Below are positions 20,876-32,410 of a stretch of DNA of 64,000 bases, piece by piece. Within the stretch, counting starts at the first letter, position 1; each line of letters opens with the position of its first letter. The position numbers and the translations under genes were made by a program. The stretch lies in contig JAUCBN010000001.1 of assembly GCA_035048815.1 (NCBI GenBank), positions 20,785,001 through 20,849,000 of the forward strand, in the 5' to 3' direction. The notes beneath the pieces are model-generated. The model was not told the origin of the DNA, searched no databases, and was given only the letters and a program-made list of their open reading frames with translations. The DNA comes from Abelmoschus esculentus. Taxonomy: Eukaryota; Streptophyta; Magnoliopsida; Malvales; Malvaceae.

Positions 20876-23800
20876 CCATTTACCGTGATGGACGACCCCT
20901 CTCTTTGAGTGCATGTCGCGATGAATGAACCCTCTTTGAGTGCATGTCATCATGAACGGTTCCTCTCTTTGAGAGTATACAGTGATGGATGACCCCTCTC
21001 TTTGACCGTATGTCGTGATGAATAACCCCTCTCTTCAAGTGCATGTCATAATGAATGGTCCCTCTCTTTGAGGGTATGCCGTGATCGATGACCCCTCTCT
21101 TTGAGCGTATGTTGCGATGAATGACACCTTTCTTCGAGTGCATGTCATGTTGAACGGTCCCTCTCTTTGAGCGTATACTATGATGGACGATCACACTCTT
21201 TGTGCTGAAGTCGCGATGAGTGACCACTCTCTTCGAGTTCATGTCATGGTGAACGGTCCCTCTTTGAGTGTAAACAATGAAGGATGACCCCTCTCTTTGA
21301 GCGTATTTTGTGATGAATGACCCCTCTCTTCGAGTGCATGTCATAATGAATGGTCCCTCTCTTTGAGTGTATACCGTGAAGTACGATCCCTCTCTCTGAG
21401 TATATGTCAAGATGAATGACCCCTCTCTTCGAGTGCAGGTCATTATGAATGGTCCCTTTCTTAGAGCGTATACCGTGATGGATCAGCCCCTCTTTGAATG
21501 ACCCCTCTCTTCAAACGTATTTCATAATGAATGGTCCATCTCCTTGAGCGTACGCCGTGATGGACGACCACTCTCTTTGAGCATATGTTGCGGTGAATGA
21601 CCCCTCTTCGAGTGCGTGTCATGGTGTATGGTCCCTCTCTTTGAGAGTATACCGTGATCGATGACCCCTTTCTTTGACCTTATGCTGCAATGAATGACCA
21701 TACTCTTCGTGTGCAAGTCATACTGAACGGTCCCTCTCTTTGAGCGTATACCGTGATGGATGACCCCTCTCTTAGAGCGTATGTCATGGTGAATGACCCC
21801 TCTCTTCGAGCGTATTTCATAATGAACGGTCCCTCTCCTTGAGTGTATGCCGTGATGGACGACCTCTCTCTTTCAGCATATGTCGCGATGAACGACCCCT
21901 CTCTTCGAGTGCTTATGATGGTGAATGGTCCCAATCTTTGACCGTATACCGTGATGGATGACCCCTCTTTTTGAGTATTTGTCGAGATGAATGACCGCTC
22001 TCTTCGAGTGCATGTCATAATGAATGGTCCTTTTCTTAGAACGTATACCGTGATGAATCTCCTCTCTCTTTGAGCGTATGTCGCGATGAATGACTCCTTT
22101 TCTTTGAGTGCATTTCATAATGAACAGTCACTCTCTCTGAGCTCATACAGTGAGCGATGACCCCACTCTTTAAGTGTATGTTGCGATGAATGAGCCTTCT
22201 CTTCGAGTTCATATTATGGTGAATGATCCCTCTCTTTGAGCGTATGTTGCGATGAATAACCCCTCTCTTCGAGTGAATGTCATAATGAACGGTCCCTCTC
22301 TTTAATCGTATGCTGTGACGGACAACTCTTCTCTTGGAGCGTATGTCACGATGAATAACCCCTCTCTTCGAGTGTATGTCATAATGAACAGACCCTCTCT
22401 TTGAGCATATACCGTGACCGATGACCCTTCTCTTTGAGCGTATGTCGCTATGAATTAGCCATCTCTTCGAGTGCATATCATGGGGAACGGTCCCTCTCTT
22501 TAAGTGTATGTATGCCGTGATGGACGACCCCTCTCTTTGATTATATGTCACGATGAATGACCTTTCTCTTCGAGTGCATGTCATAATGAATGATCCCTTT
22601 CTTAGAGTGTATACCGTGACGAACGACCCTTCTCTTTGAGTGTATGTCGTGACGAATGACCCCTCTTTTTGAGTGCTTGTCATAATGAACAGTCCCTTTC
22701 TTAGAGCGTATACCGTGATGGACGACCCCTTTTCGTTGAGCGTATGTAACGATGAATGTCTCCACTCATCGAGTTCATGTCATAATGAATGGTCCCTCTT
22801 TTTGAGCGAATACCGTGATGGATGTCCCCTCTCTTTGAGCATATGTCGCGATGAATAACCCCTCTCTACGAGTCAATGTCATAATGAATAGTCCCTCTCT
22901 TTGAGCGTGTACCGTGATCGATGACCCCTCTCTTTGAGCGTATGTTGTGATGAATGACCCCTCTCTTCGAGTGCATGTCATGGTGATTGTTCCCTCTCTT
23001 TGAGCATATCCTGTGACGGACGACCCCTCTCTTTGAGCGTATGTTGCGATGAATTACCCCTCTTCGAGCGTATGTCATGGTGAATGGTTCGTCTCTTTGA
23101 ACATATTCCGTGATAGACGATACCTCGCTTTTATTGTATGTCGCGGTGAATGAACCCTCTCTTTGAGCGTATATCATAATGAACGGTCCCTCGCTTTGAG
23201 CGTATGCCGTGATGGATGACCCCTCTCTTTGAGGGAATGTCGAGATGAATGATCCCTCTCTTCAAGTGCTTGTCATAGTGAACAATCCCTTTCTTAGAGC
23301 ATATACCATGATGAACGACCCCTCTCTTTGAGCGTATGTCGCGATGAATGACTCCTCTCTTCGAGCATTTGTCATAATGAACGATCCCTCTCTTTGAGCA
23401 TTTTCAGTGAAGGAAGACCCCTCTCTTTAAGCATATGTCGAGATGAATTATCCCTCTCTTCGAGTGCATGTCATAGTGAATTGTATCTCTCATTGAGCGT
23501 ATATCGTGATGGATGACCCCTCTCTTTGAGCGTATGTTGCGGTGAATGACCCTATCTTCGAGTGCATGTCATGGTAAACGGTCCCTATCTTTGAGGGTAT
23601 ACGGTGAATAAGCCCTCTCTTAAAGTGCATGTCATAATGAATGGTTCCTCTCTTTGAGCGTGTACCCTGATCGATGACCCCTCTCATTGAGCGTTTGTTG
23701 CAATGAATGAACCTGTCTTCGAGTGCATATCATGGTTAACAGTCCCTCTCTTTGAGTGAATACCGTGATAGACGTCCCCTCTCTTTGAACATATGTCGCA

Positions 23801-26800
23801 ACGAATAACCCCTCTCTTCGAGTGCATGTCATAGTGAACGGTCGGTCCCTTTCTTAGAGCATATACCTTGATAGACGACACATCTCTATGAGCGTATGTC
23901 GCGATTAATGACTCCTCTCTTCGAGTGCATGTCATAATAAACTGTTTCTCTCTTTGAGCGTATACCGTGGACGACCCTTCTCTTTGAGTATATGTCGCAA
24001 TGAATTACCCCTCTCTTTGAGTGCATGTCATAATGAATGGTCCCTTTCTTAGAGCGTATGCCATGATGGACGACCCCTCTCTTTCAACGTATGTCATGGT
24101 GAATGATCCCTCTCTTCAGGTGTATGTCATAATAAACATTCCCTCTCTTTGAGCGTATAGCGTGATCGATGACCCCTCTCTTTGAGCTTACGTTGCGATG
24201 AGTGACCCCCTCTTCGAGTGCATGTAATGGTGAGCGTTCCCTCTCTTTGACCGTATACAGTTATGGACGACCCCTCTCTTTGAGCGTATAATACGATGAA
24301 TGACCCATCTCTTCGAGTGTATATCATGGTGAATGCTCCCTCTCTTTGAGCGTATGTCATGTTGAATGACCCCTCTCTTCGAGTGTATGTCATAATGAAC
24401 GGTCCTCTCTTTGAGTTTATACCGTGATCGATGACCCCTCTCTTTCAGCATATGTTACGATAAATGACCCCTCTCTTTGAGCATATGTTACGATGAATGA
24501 CCCCTCTCTTCGAGTGTATGTCATAATGGACAGTCCCTCATTTTGAGCGTATGCCGTGATGGACGACCCTCTCTTCGAGTACATGACATGGTGAACGGTC
24601 CCTCTCTTTGAGCGTATACCGTGATGGACAATCCCTCTCTTTGAGCATTTGTCGAGATGAATTACCCCTCTTCTTCGAGTGCATGCCATAATGAATGGTC
24701 CCTTCCCTTTGAGCATATGTCGCGATGAACGACCCCTCTCTTTGAGTATTTGTCAAGATGAATGACCCATCTCTTCAAGTACATGTCATGGTGAATGCTC
24801 CCTCTCTTTGAGCGTATGTCATGATGATTGACCCCTCTCTTCAAGTGCATGTCATAATGAACGGTCCTCTCTTTGAGCTTATATCGTGATCGATGACCCC
24901 TCTCTTTGAGCATATGTTGCAATGAATGACCCCTCTCTTCAAGCGTATGTCATAATGAACGGTCCTTCATTTTGAGCATATGCCGTGATGGACGAACCCT
25001 CTCTTCGAGTACATGACATGGTGAATGGTCCCTCTCTTTAAGCGTATACCGTGATGGACTATCCCTCTCATTAAGCATTTTTCATGATGAATGACCCCTC
25101 TTCTTCGAGTGCATGTCATAATGAATGATCACTTTCCTAGAGCGTATACCGTGATGTATCACCCCCACTCTTTGAGCGTATGTCGCGATGAATGACTCGT
25201 TTCTTTGAGTGCATGTCATAATGAACAGTCCCTTTCTTTGTGCTTATTCCATGACCGATGACCCCACTCTTTGAGCGTATGCTGCGATGAATTACACCTC
25301 TTCGAGCTAATGTCATGGTAAACGGTCCCTCTCTTTGAACGTATACCGTGATAGACGATACCTCTCTTTGAGCATATATCGCGGTGAATGAACCCTCTCT
25401 TTGAGCATATACCCTGATGGATGACCTCTCTCTTTGAGCATATGTTGCGATGAACAACCCCCCTCTTCGAGTGCATGTCATGGTGAATGATACCTCTCTT
25501 TGAGAGTATACCATGATCGATGACCCCACTCTTTGACCTTATGTTACGATGAATGACCATACTCTTTGTGTGCAAGTCATAGTGAACGGTCCCTCTCTTT
25601 GAGCGTATACCGTGATGGACAATCCCTCACTTTGAGCGTATGTCACTGTGAATGACCCCTCTCTTCGAGCATATTTCATAATGAACGGTCCCTCTCCTTG
25701 AACGTATGCCATGATGGACGACCTCTCTCATTCAGCATATGTCGCGATGAATGACCCCTCTCTTCGAGTGCTTGTCATGGTGTATGGTCCCTCTCTTTGA
25801 TCGTATACCGTGATGGACGACCCCTCTCTTCGAGTGCATGTCATAATGAATGATCACTTTCCTAGAGCGTATACTGTGATGGATCGCTCCCACTCTTTGA
25901 GCGTATGTCGCGATGAGTGACTCCTTTCATTGAGTGCATGTCATAATGAACAGTCACTCTCTCTGAGCTCCTACCGTGAGCGATGACCTCTCTCTTTGAG
26001 TGTATGTTGCGATGAATGAGCCTTCTCTTTGATTGCATATTATGGTGAATGATCCCTCTCTTTGAGCGTATACCTTGATGAACGATCCCTCTCTTTGAGC
26101 ATATGTTGCGATGAATAACCCCTCTCTTCGAGTGCATGTCATAATTAACGATCCCTCTCTTTAATCGTATGTCGTGACTGACAACTCTTCTCTTGGAGCG
26201 TATGTCACGATGAATAACCCCTCTCTTCGAATGTATGTCATAATGAACGGACCCTCTCTTTGAGCGTATACCATGACCGATGACCCATCTCTTTGAGCGT
26301 ATGTCGTTAGGATTTACCCATCTCTTTGAGTGCATGCAATGGGGAACGGTCCCTCTCTTTGATTGTATGTATGCCGTGATGGACGACCCCTCTCTTTGAT
26401 TATATGTCGCGATGAATGACCCCTCTTCGAGTGCATGTCATAATGAACGGTCCCTTTCTTAGACTATATACCATGACGGACGACCCTTCTCTTTGAGTGT
26501 ATGTCGTGTTGAATGACCCCTCTTTTCAAGTGCATGTCATAATGAACATTCCCTTTCTTAGAGAGTATACCGTGGTGGACGACTCCTTCTCTTTGAGCGT
26601 ATGTCACGATGAATGCCCCCTCTCATCGAGTTCATGTCATAATGAATGATCCCTCTTTTTGAGCATATACCGTGATTGATTTCCCCTCTCTTTGAGCGTA
26701 TGTCGCGATGAATAACCCCTCCCTTCGAGTGTATGTCATAATGAATAGTCCCTCTCTTTGAGCATGTACCGTGATCGATGAACCCTCTCTTTGAGCGTAT

Positions 26801-26983
26801 GTTGTGATGAATGACCCCTCTCTTTGAGTGCATGTCATGGTGAACGTTCCCTCTCTTTGAGCATATACTGTGACGGACGACCCCTCTCTTTGAGCGTATG
26901 TTCCGATGAATGACCCCTCTCTTCGAGTGCATGTCAAGGTGAACGTCCCCTCTCTTTGAGCGTATACTGTGACGGACGACCAC
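20876..26983 (-). repeat. 33-bp satellite, largest block
   Basis: About 185 reverse-orientation units, mostly in the 99-bp three-variant order. Longer duplications are visible: 25860-26480 resembles 22120-22560, sharing rare variants such as the double GTATGTATGCC unit. Numerous minus-strand ORFs (up to 215 codons, 22036-22683) are products of the stop-poor repeat. Confidence 0.96.
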
Positions 26984-28475
26984 TGATGTGAGCACATCTA
27001 TGGAGCTAAGGAAGCTGATCTGGAGGTCTTACCATTAGGACCAATCACTCGATCCCAGGCAAACCAAATCAGGTAAGTTCTTTCACTTAAATTTTTAGTC
27101 ATTCTTAATACCTTTAATGATGCTTGTACCTTAGGAGATATGCCTTTTAACTTGTTACATACTGATGTGTAACAACTTTAGTTATACTTAGTATTTATAT
27201 GTGTGTTTGCATTAGTTAGAGTTAGTACATAAGTGTGTGCATTATATATATTAAGTATTACATGTTTCAATAAGTTTCATAGCTCATAAACATGTTTGCA
27301 TCATGTTTTCAGCTTGTTTATATGTTTTCATACATATCTCAATAAATTTCCATACTTTTAATGGATGGTTGCTTTGTTTTCTCATAGGTACAAGGAAGGG
27401 TACAAACTTAAGGTTTATCCTCAGCTCGGGAGAATCTCATGGGATAGTATGCAGCTCATTTCAGCTCAACTAAGTTCAATACACTTTAGCTAGCTGAATT
27501 CAGCTCACCTTAGCTCCAATCAGCTCAACTCAAGCTCCACTAGCTCAACTCTAGCTGACAAGTCTAGAAGTAGTTGAAAGGTGTCCTACACATGGGAGAG
27601 TTTCCTCCAAGCATGTGACCAGCATGTAGGGCATCCTACACCACTCCAAGCATGTGCACGACATTAGTAAGGACCTTCACATGTGTGTGTGCAAGGCATG
27701 TACGAAAATTGAAAGGATAAGCACAAAACATTGAATTTTAAACAATAAACCACTTGTTTATTGTTTGAATTTCAAGTTTTCCCTCCTTAAAAGGTACCAG
27801 CCAAATTTTAAAGGAATAAAGCACATGTTTTTTTTTAAAAATTCTAACAAAATGCACATGATTAATTTTGTTTGAATTTCAGCCACACCTTTTGAATTTT
27901 CAGCAACCACCCTATTTCAATTTCAGCCTTGTATTTTGGCAGCCTTTATCCTTGTATTTGCCTATATATATGTGTATTTTGTAATGATAAAGGGTTAGAC
28001 ATTTTATGAATAACACCACTTGTGAGATTTTCTCTTAATTTCAGTTCTTCATTGAACTTTTCTTGACAAATTCAGACTTTGTTTGAGTGTGTCAAATCCT
28101 TGATACTTCGGATTCCTAGATCGCTATCTAGAAGGTCCATGTCCGTTGACGAAGAACGTATTCGATTCGGGTCCGCTCAGTATATTGTTCGGGTTCTTTC
28201 GAGTTCAACGTCGTTGTTATTTTCCAGCAACTTAAACATCCAATCTGTCATTTTGGACGTTTTAATGCTGCCATGAAAGCCCTCGGAGCATTTCATCTTC
28301 ATTAACCTCCAGAAACTTCCAGAATTCCTTCATCCCTTTTCTTTGTTTTCTTATCGTTTTAACATCACTCTAACATCCATAATGTTGTGTTTATTGTAGA
28401 GACTTGCTTGCTATTATCTTAGATCCATTTCAAACAAGGATCATTGTTTTTGAAGCAACGAACCCCCTATATCAA
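26984..28475 (+). mobile_element. Solo LTR-5 inserted in satellite
   Basis: 1492 bp on the + strand, from TGATGTGAGC to CTATATCA. Flanks ACCAC (26979-26983) and ACCCC (28476-28480) match at 4 of 5 positions and the satellite register is continuous across the insertion, so this is a target duplication with one later change. The 5' end encodes a tail LPLGPITRSQANQIR followed by GTAAGT. TATA-like element at 27961-27972. An AGCTCA-rich stretch lies at 27430-27560. Nothing else coding. Confidence 0.85.
27961..27972 (+). promoter_or_regulatory. TATA-like element of LTR-5
   Basis: CCTATATATATG within the LTR, followed by a leader that ends at the LTR 3' terminus about 500 bp downstream. Confidence 0.45.
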
Positions 28476-29183
28476 CCCCTTTCTTTGACCGTATGTCATG
28501 ATGAATGACCCCTTTCTTCGAGTCCATGTCATGGTGAATGGTCCCTTTCTTAGAGCATATACCGTGATGAATGACCCCTCTCATTGAGCGTATGTCGCAG
28601 TGAATGACCCCTCTTCGAGAGTAAGTCATAATGAACGACCTCTCTCTTTGAGCGTATGCCGTGATGGACGACCCCTCTCCTTGAGCGTATGTGTGATCAA
28701 TGCCCCTCTCTTAGAGTGCATGTCATGGTGAATGGTCCCTTTCTTGGAGCATATACCGTGATAAACGACCCCTCTCTTTGAGCATTTGTCATGATGAATG
28801 ACCCTTCTTCTTCGGCTGTATGTCATAATAAATGGTCCCTTTCTTTGAGCTTATTACATGAACGATGACCCCACTCTTTGAGCGTATGTTGCGATGAATT
28901 ACCCCTCTTCGAGCGTATGTCATGGTGAACGGTTCGTCTCTTTGAACGTATTCCATGATAAACAATACCTCTCTTTTATCGTATATCGCGGTGAATAAAC
29001 CCTCTCTTTGAGCGTATATCATAATGAACGGTCCCTCTCTTTGAGCGTATGCCGTGATGGATGACCCTTCTCTTTGAGGGAATGTCGCGATGAATGATCC
29101 CTCTCTTCAAGTGCATATCATAGTGAACGATCCCTTTCTTAGAGCGTATACCGTGATGAACGACCCCTCTCTTTGAGCGTATG
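28476..29183 (-). repeat. 33-bp satellite block
   Basis: About 21 reverse-orientation units, continuous with 20876-26983 before LTR-5 inserted. The right junction has an 8-base overlap (TGCCATGA) shared by a satellite variant and the LTR-5 sequence that follows. Confidence 0.93.
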
Positions 29184-29412
29184 CCATGAAAGCCCTCGGA
29201 GCATTTCATCTTCATTAACCTCCAGAAACTGTTAGAATTCCTTCATCCCTTTTCTTTCTTTGTTTTCAATTTTTATTATTCTTTGTTTTCTTATCGTTTT
29301 AACATCATTCTAACATCCATAATGTTGTGTTTATTGCAGACTTGCTTGCTATTATCCTAGATCCGTTTCAAACAAGGATCGTTGTTTTTGAAGCAACGAA
29401 CCCCCTATATCA
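29184..29412 (+). mobile_element. LTR-5, 3' end of a 5' LTR
   Basis: Matches 28272-28475 of the solo LTR-5 with a small insertion, ending CTATATCA at 29412 and followed by a PBS. The first about 1.28 kb of this LTR is missing, replaced by satellite. Confidence 0.85.
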
Positions 29413-29414
29413 TA

Positions 29415-29426
29415 TGGTATCGGAGC
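29415..29426 (+). other. Primer-binding site, initiator Met tRNA type
   Basis: TGGTATCGGAGC two bases after the LTR end, differing at one base from the usual TGGTATCAGAGC. Confidence 0.82.
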
Positions 29427-30234
29427 TTTGGTTGGACATTAGCACTTTCTGCACAACATATATCAAAAACAACAAAAGAAAAAAAAAAGAAAAAAATTCG
29501 AAATTCTAGGAAAAGAAAGTCAATGTCAAAGTTTGACCAAAAAAGTCAAAGTCAACAAAAGAAATTCGAAAAATTTGAAAGAAATAGAAAAAAAATCAGA
29601 TTTGAATATTTAGTGTATTTTCTTGTTTATATGTGCTGTTTGACCACAAAAACGATGAAGGATGCTTACGTTTACCATGGAATGCTTCTAAATCACTTAA
29701 AACGACGTGTTCTTGTTTGTTCGGTGATAGGATTGTGGTAAGCATTTCTAATGCAGTAAGTACTTCATTTCCAGCCTTAATTCACTTTGTTCTTCATTAA
29801 TTCCAGCCTTATTCTTGTTTTCCTTTTTTTTCAGCCTTGTTTTTCTTTCTTTTTTACTTTCTAGCATTGTTTTTCTTTCGTTTTACTATCCAACCTTGCT
29901 TTTTGTTTGTTTTCTTTATTTTCCAACTTTTGTGTCATCTAAACAGCCCCTAATTCACTTTTAACTCTTGTTTGTACTACCGTTACATATATCTTGGAGT
30001 TTGACACATATAACAAGTTTGAAGGATCAAATTAGTTCCTTAAAGAGCTGTTTGCAAGAGAACAAGCGGAAAAGACATTTGAGAGTGTGAGCACAGAAGG
30101 GGAATTAAAAGAGCCATTCAAGTATTCCCAAGTGAAAACACGAGTGTTGAGTGCCATATCTACTTTTCTTGGAGTGAAATTGTGAGGTTTTTATGAGTGT
30201 GCAGTGAGGTTTCTTTTATTTCGTTTTACTAACA
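29427..30234 (+). mobile_element. Untranslated leader of the gag-bearing element
   Basis: About 800 bp between PBS and gag start. It begins with an A/G-rich tract (29460-29520) followed by five GTCAA/TTGAC cores at 29519-29555. The rest is T-rich with repeated CCTTGTTTTTC(T) phrases. Short ORFs here do not resemble known proteins. Confidence 0.7.
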
Positions 30235-31531
30235 ATGGCAGGTTCAAACGGTGATCATGATGATGAACAATTAGATGGAGAACCACATAGTCTTTTAATG
30301 CGAGCCATGCTTCAAGAAGTTCAAAAAGTAGTGCAAGCAGAACTAGAATAATTGCATGGACGTATAGATAGAATTGAAGGATCCTAAAACAATTCAACCG
30401 GTGATAACAACGTTGAAGAAAATGTGGATCCATTGTCGAGACAGAATACACCAAGGAATAATGGAGGACATGCTCAACCTAATGATAATTTGAATAACAT
30501 CAAAGTTGCCATACCTCCTTTCCAAGGACGATCAGATCCGGATGCATATCTTGCTTGGGAAAGCAAGTTTGAACATGTCTTCAATTGCTACAATTATTCA
30601 GATCATAAGAAGGTCCGATTAGAAGCAATGGAATTTGTTGATTATGCCTTGATTTGGTGGGATCAATTACTGATTTCCCAAACACGATATGAAGAAGGTC
30701 CTGTTGTAACATGGGCTGAAATAAAAAGAATCATGCGCAAGAGCTTTGTACCATCCCATTACCATCGAGACTTGTTTCAGAAATTGCAAAATTTGAAACA
30801 AGGAAGTCAAACCGTAGAGGACTATTTTAAAGAAATGGAGATGGCCGTGATGTGTGCTAATGTTGTGGAGGATCGAAAAACAACCATGGAGCGGTTCCTT
30901 TCAGGTTTGAATGTCGAAATTGTCAATGTTGTTGAGTTGCAACATTATGTCTAATTAGACGACATGGTGCATATGGCAATCAAAGTAGGATGTCATCATC
31001 CTGAGGTAATAACTATTTCAAATCTCCTTCATCTTCTGTTTTCAATCCTTCTAACAATTTCAGGAAGCAAACACCGTTTCAAGTTAAAGAAAAGGGTGAC
31101 ACAAGTAAGCCAAAGTCCCCGGTTGTAGATAATGGGCGTGGAAAGCAACAAGTGCAACCAGAACGTTCAGAACGTAACCGAGACATCCAATGCTTCAAGT
31201 GTCTTGGTAGTGGGCACGTTACAAATCAATGTCCAAACCGGAGGACTATGTTGTTGTTAGAGAATGGGGAGATCGAGTTTGACCATGAAGATGATGAACA
31301 GGAGCTCCAAGAAGAGGACATTGAAGAAGAAGAAGAGGGCCAAGTGCAAACAATTCCCATAGGTGAAGCACTTGTCGTGAAGAGGAGTTTAAATACCCAA
31401 CCGATTCTAGATGAACAGCAGCGAGAAAACATTTTCCATACGAGATGTCTGGTACACGACAAGGTATGTGTTGTGATTATCGATGGCGGTAGTTGCACTA
31501 ACATTGCTAGTTCTTTTATGGTTGATAAGCT
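30235..31531 (+). pseudogene. gag and start of protease, CRM/Galadriel-like element
   Basis: ATG at 30235 (MAGSNGDHDDEQ). In-frame stops occur at 30349 and 30385, then an open segment 30424-30954. This carries the gag domain: IPPFQGRSDPDAYLAWE, YALIWWDQL, FVPSHYHRDLFQKLQ, VEDYFKEMEM, then VELQHYV and a stop. After a frameshift, 31152 onward encodes a CCHC knuckle CFKCLGSGHVTNQC, an acidic stretch, and the protease start VVIIDGGSCTNIAS, with DGG at the active site. The frame then runs into a satellite sliver, so RT, RNase H and integrase are absent. The gag type is the one expected with the RT at 13439-14137. Confidence 0.88.
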
Positions 31532-31554
31532 ATTTGAGCGTATGTCGCGATGAA
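31532..31554 (-). repeat. Sliver of 33-bp satellite
   Basis: TTTGAGCGTATGTCGCGATG matches a satellite unit and sits exactly between the broken protease and LTR-2 sequence, marking a recombination junction. Confidence 0.75.
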
Positions 31555-32410
31555 TACGGATAATGAAGGTTATGTTATACGGGAATATGTTTGAAGAAGG
31601 CCTCAAGATTCAAATTTGCTCGTATCCATTCCAAAAATAGTGAACAAGTTGTCTTTACTCTCCCTTAAATGGTGATAATAATGGCTATCATTGCATGTCT
31701 TATCTTTCTTACATGCTGAAACTGACAACCTTAAAATGATGTAAAGACTCTCTTGAAAGCCTTAAAACCATTACTGGAAATAACAACATTCAAGTGGTGT
31801 AATTGCTCCATTGAATTGCATTCTAACCAATCAGCCTTGATGGGTCTTCAAGGGACTTTAATTGATGTAAATGCCTTGTCATTCCTGAGAATATGATAAA
31901 CCATTTGCTCCAAAAGAATACCCTAGCTGAAATATATAAGCAACCATTAGATAACAACTTATTCAATAAAAATAAAAGTGAATGCATGAAACAGATTTAA
32001 TGAGCTAGATTAATTAATGAAACTAGTTACATTGAATAATCTAGTTTAATTAATTAACTCACACACTAAATTAACTTATAAAAACATAAGAAAATTAATA
32101 TGCTTTAAGTGAACTATAATGCATTAATTAAACTAATGAACTTAATTGAACTAACATGCTAAAATGAACATCAAACATTATTTATTCTTGCACACATGCT
32201 GAAATTATGTTTAAAAACTTAAGAAAGAACTCATGCAAACTCATGCACAAGTAGGAGGTTGTATTGTTCCAATAAAGCTGGTGTTGCATTCTCTATTTCT
32301 AGCCTTGAATAAATAGATTTCCCATGGTCTCTTTGAATTTCTGGGATTTAGCACGAGTCATAGGTCCACTAGGAAATTCTTCTGATTCATTGTTGGTTGT
32401 GATCATATCA
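31555..32410 (-). mobile_element. LTR-2, 5' part, longest copy
   Basis: The terminus TGATATGATCACAACC (minus) is at 32410, next to satellite. 31918-32410 matches 7700-8220 and 31555-31720 matches 6186-6383, linking the two halves of LTR-2. The 3' end is missing. Its first about 120 bp encode the tail DMITTNNESEEF, GPMTRAKSQKFKETMGN and a stop after LFIQG, better preserved than the copy at 8105-8220. Confidence 0.78.

Noticed and set aside
26984..29412. Satellite block flanked by 200-bp direct repeats as evidence of circular DNA insertion
   Set aside because: The left repeat is the end of a solo LTR-5 with its own target duplication and the right repeat is the 5' LTR of a second element, so no circle is needed.
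29382..29741. 119-codon + strand ORF
   Set aside because: Low-complexity K/R-rich translation of an A/G-rich leader between a PBS and gag; no domain.
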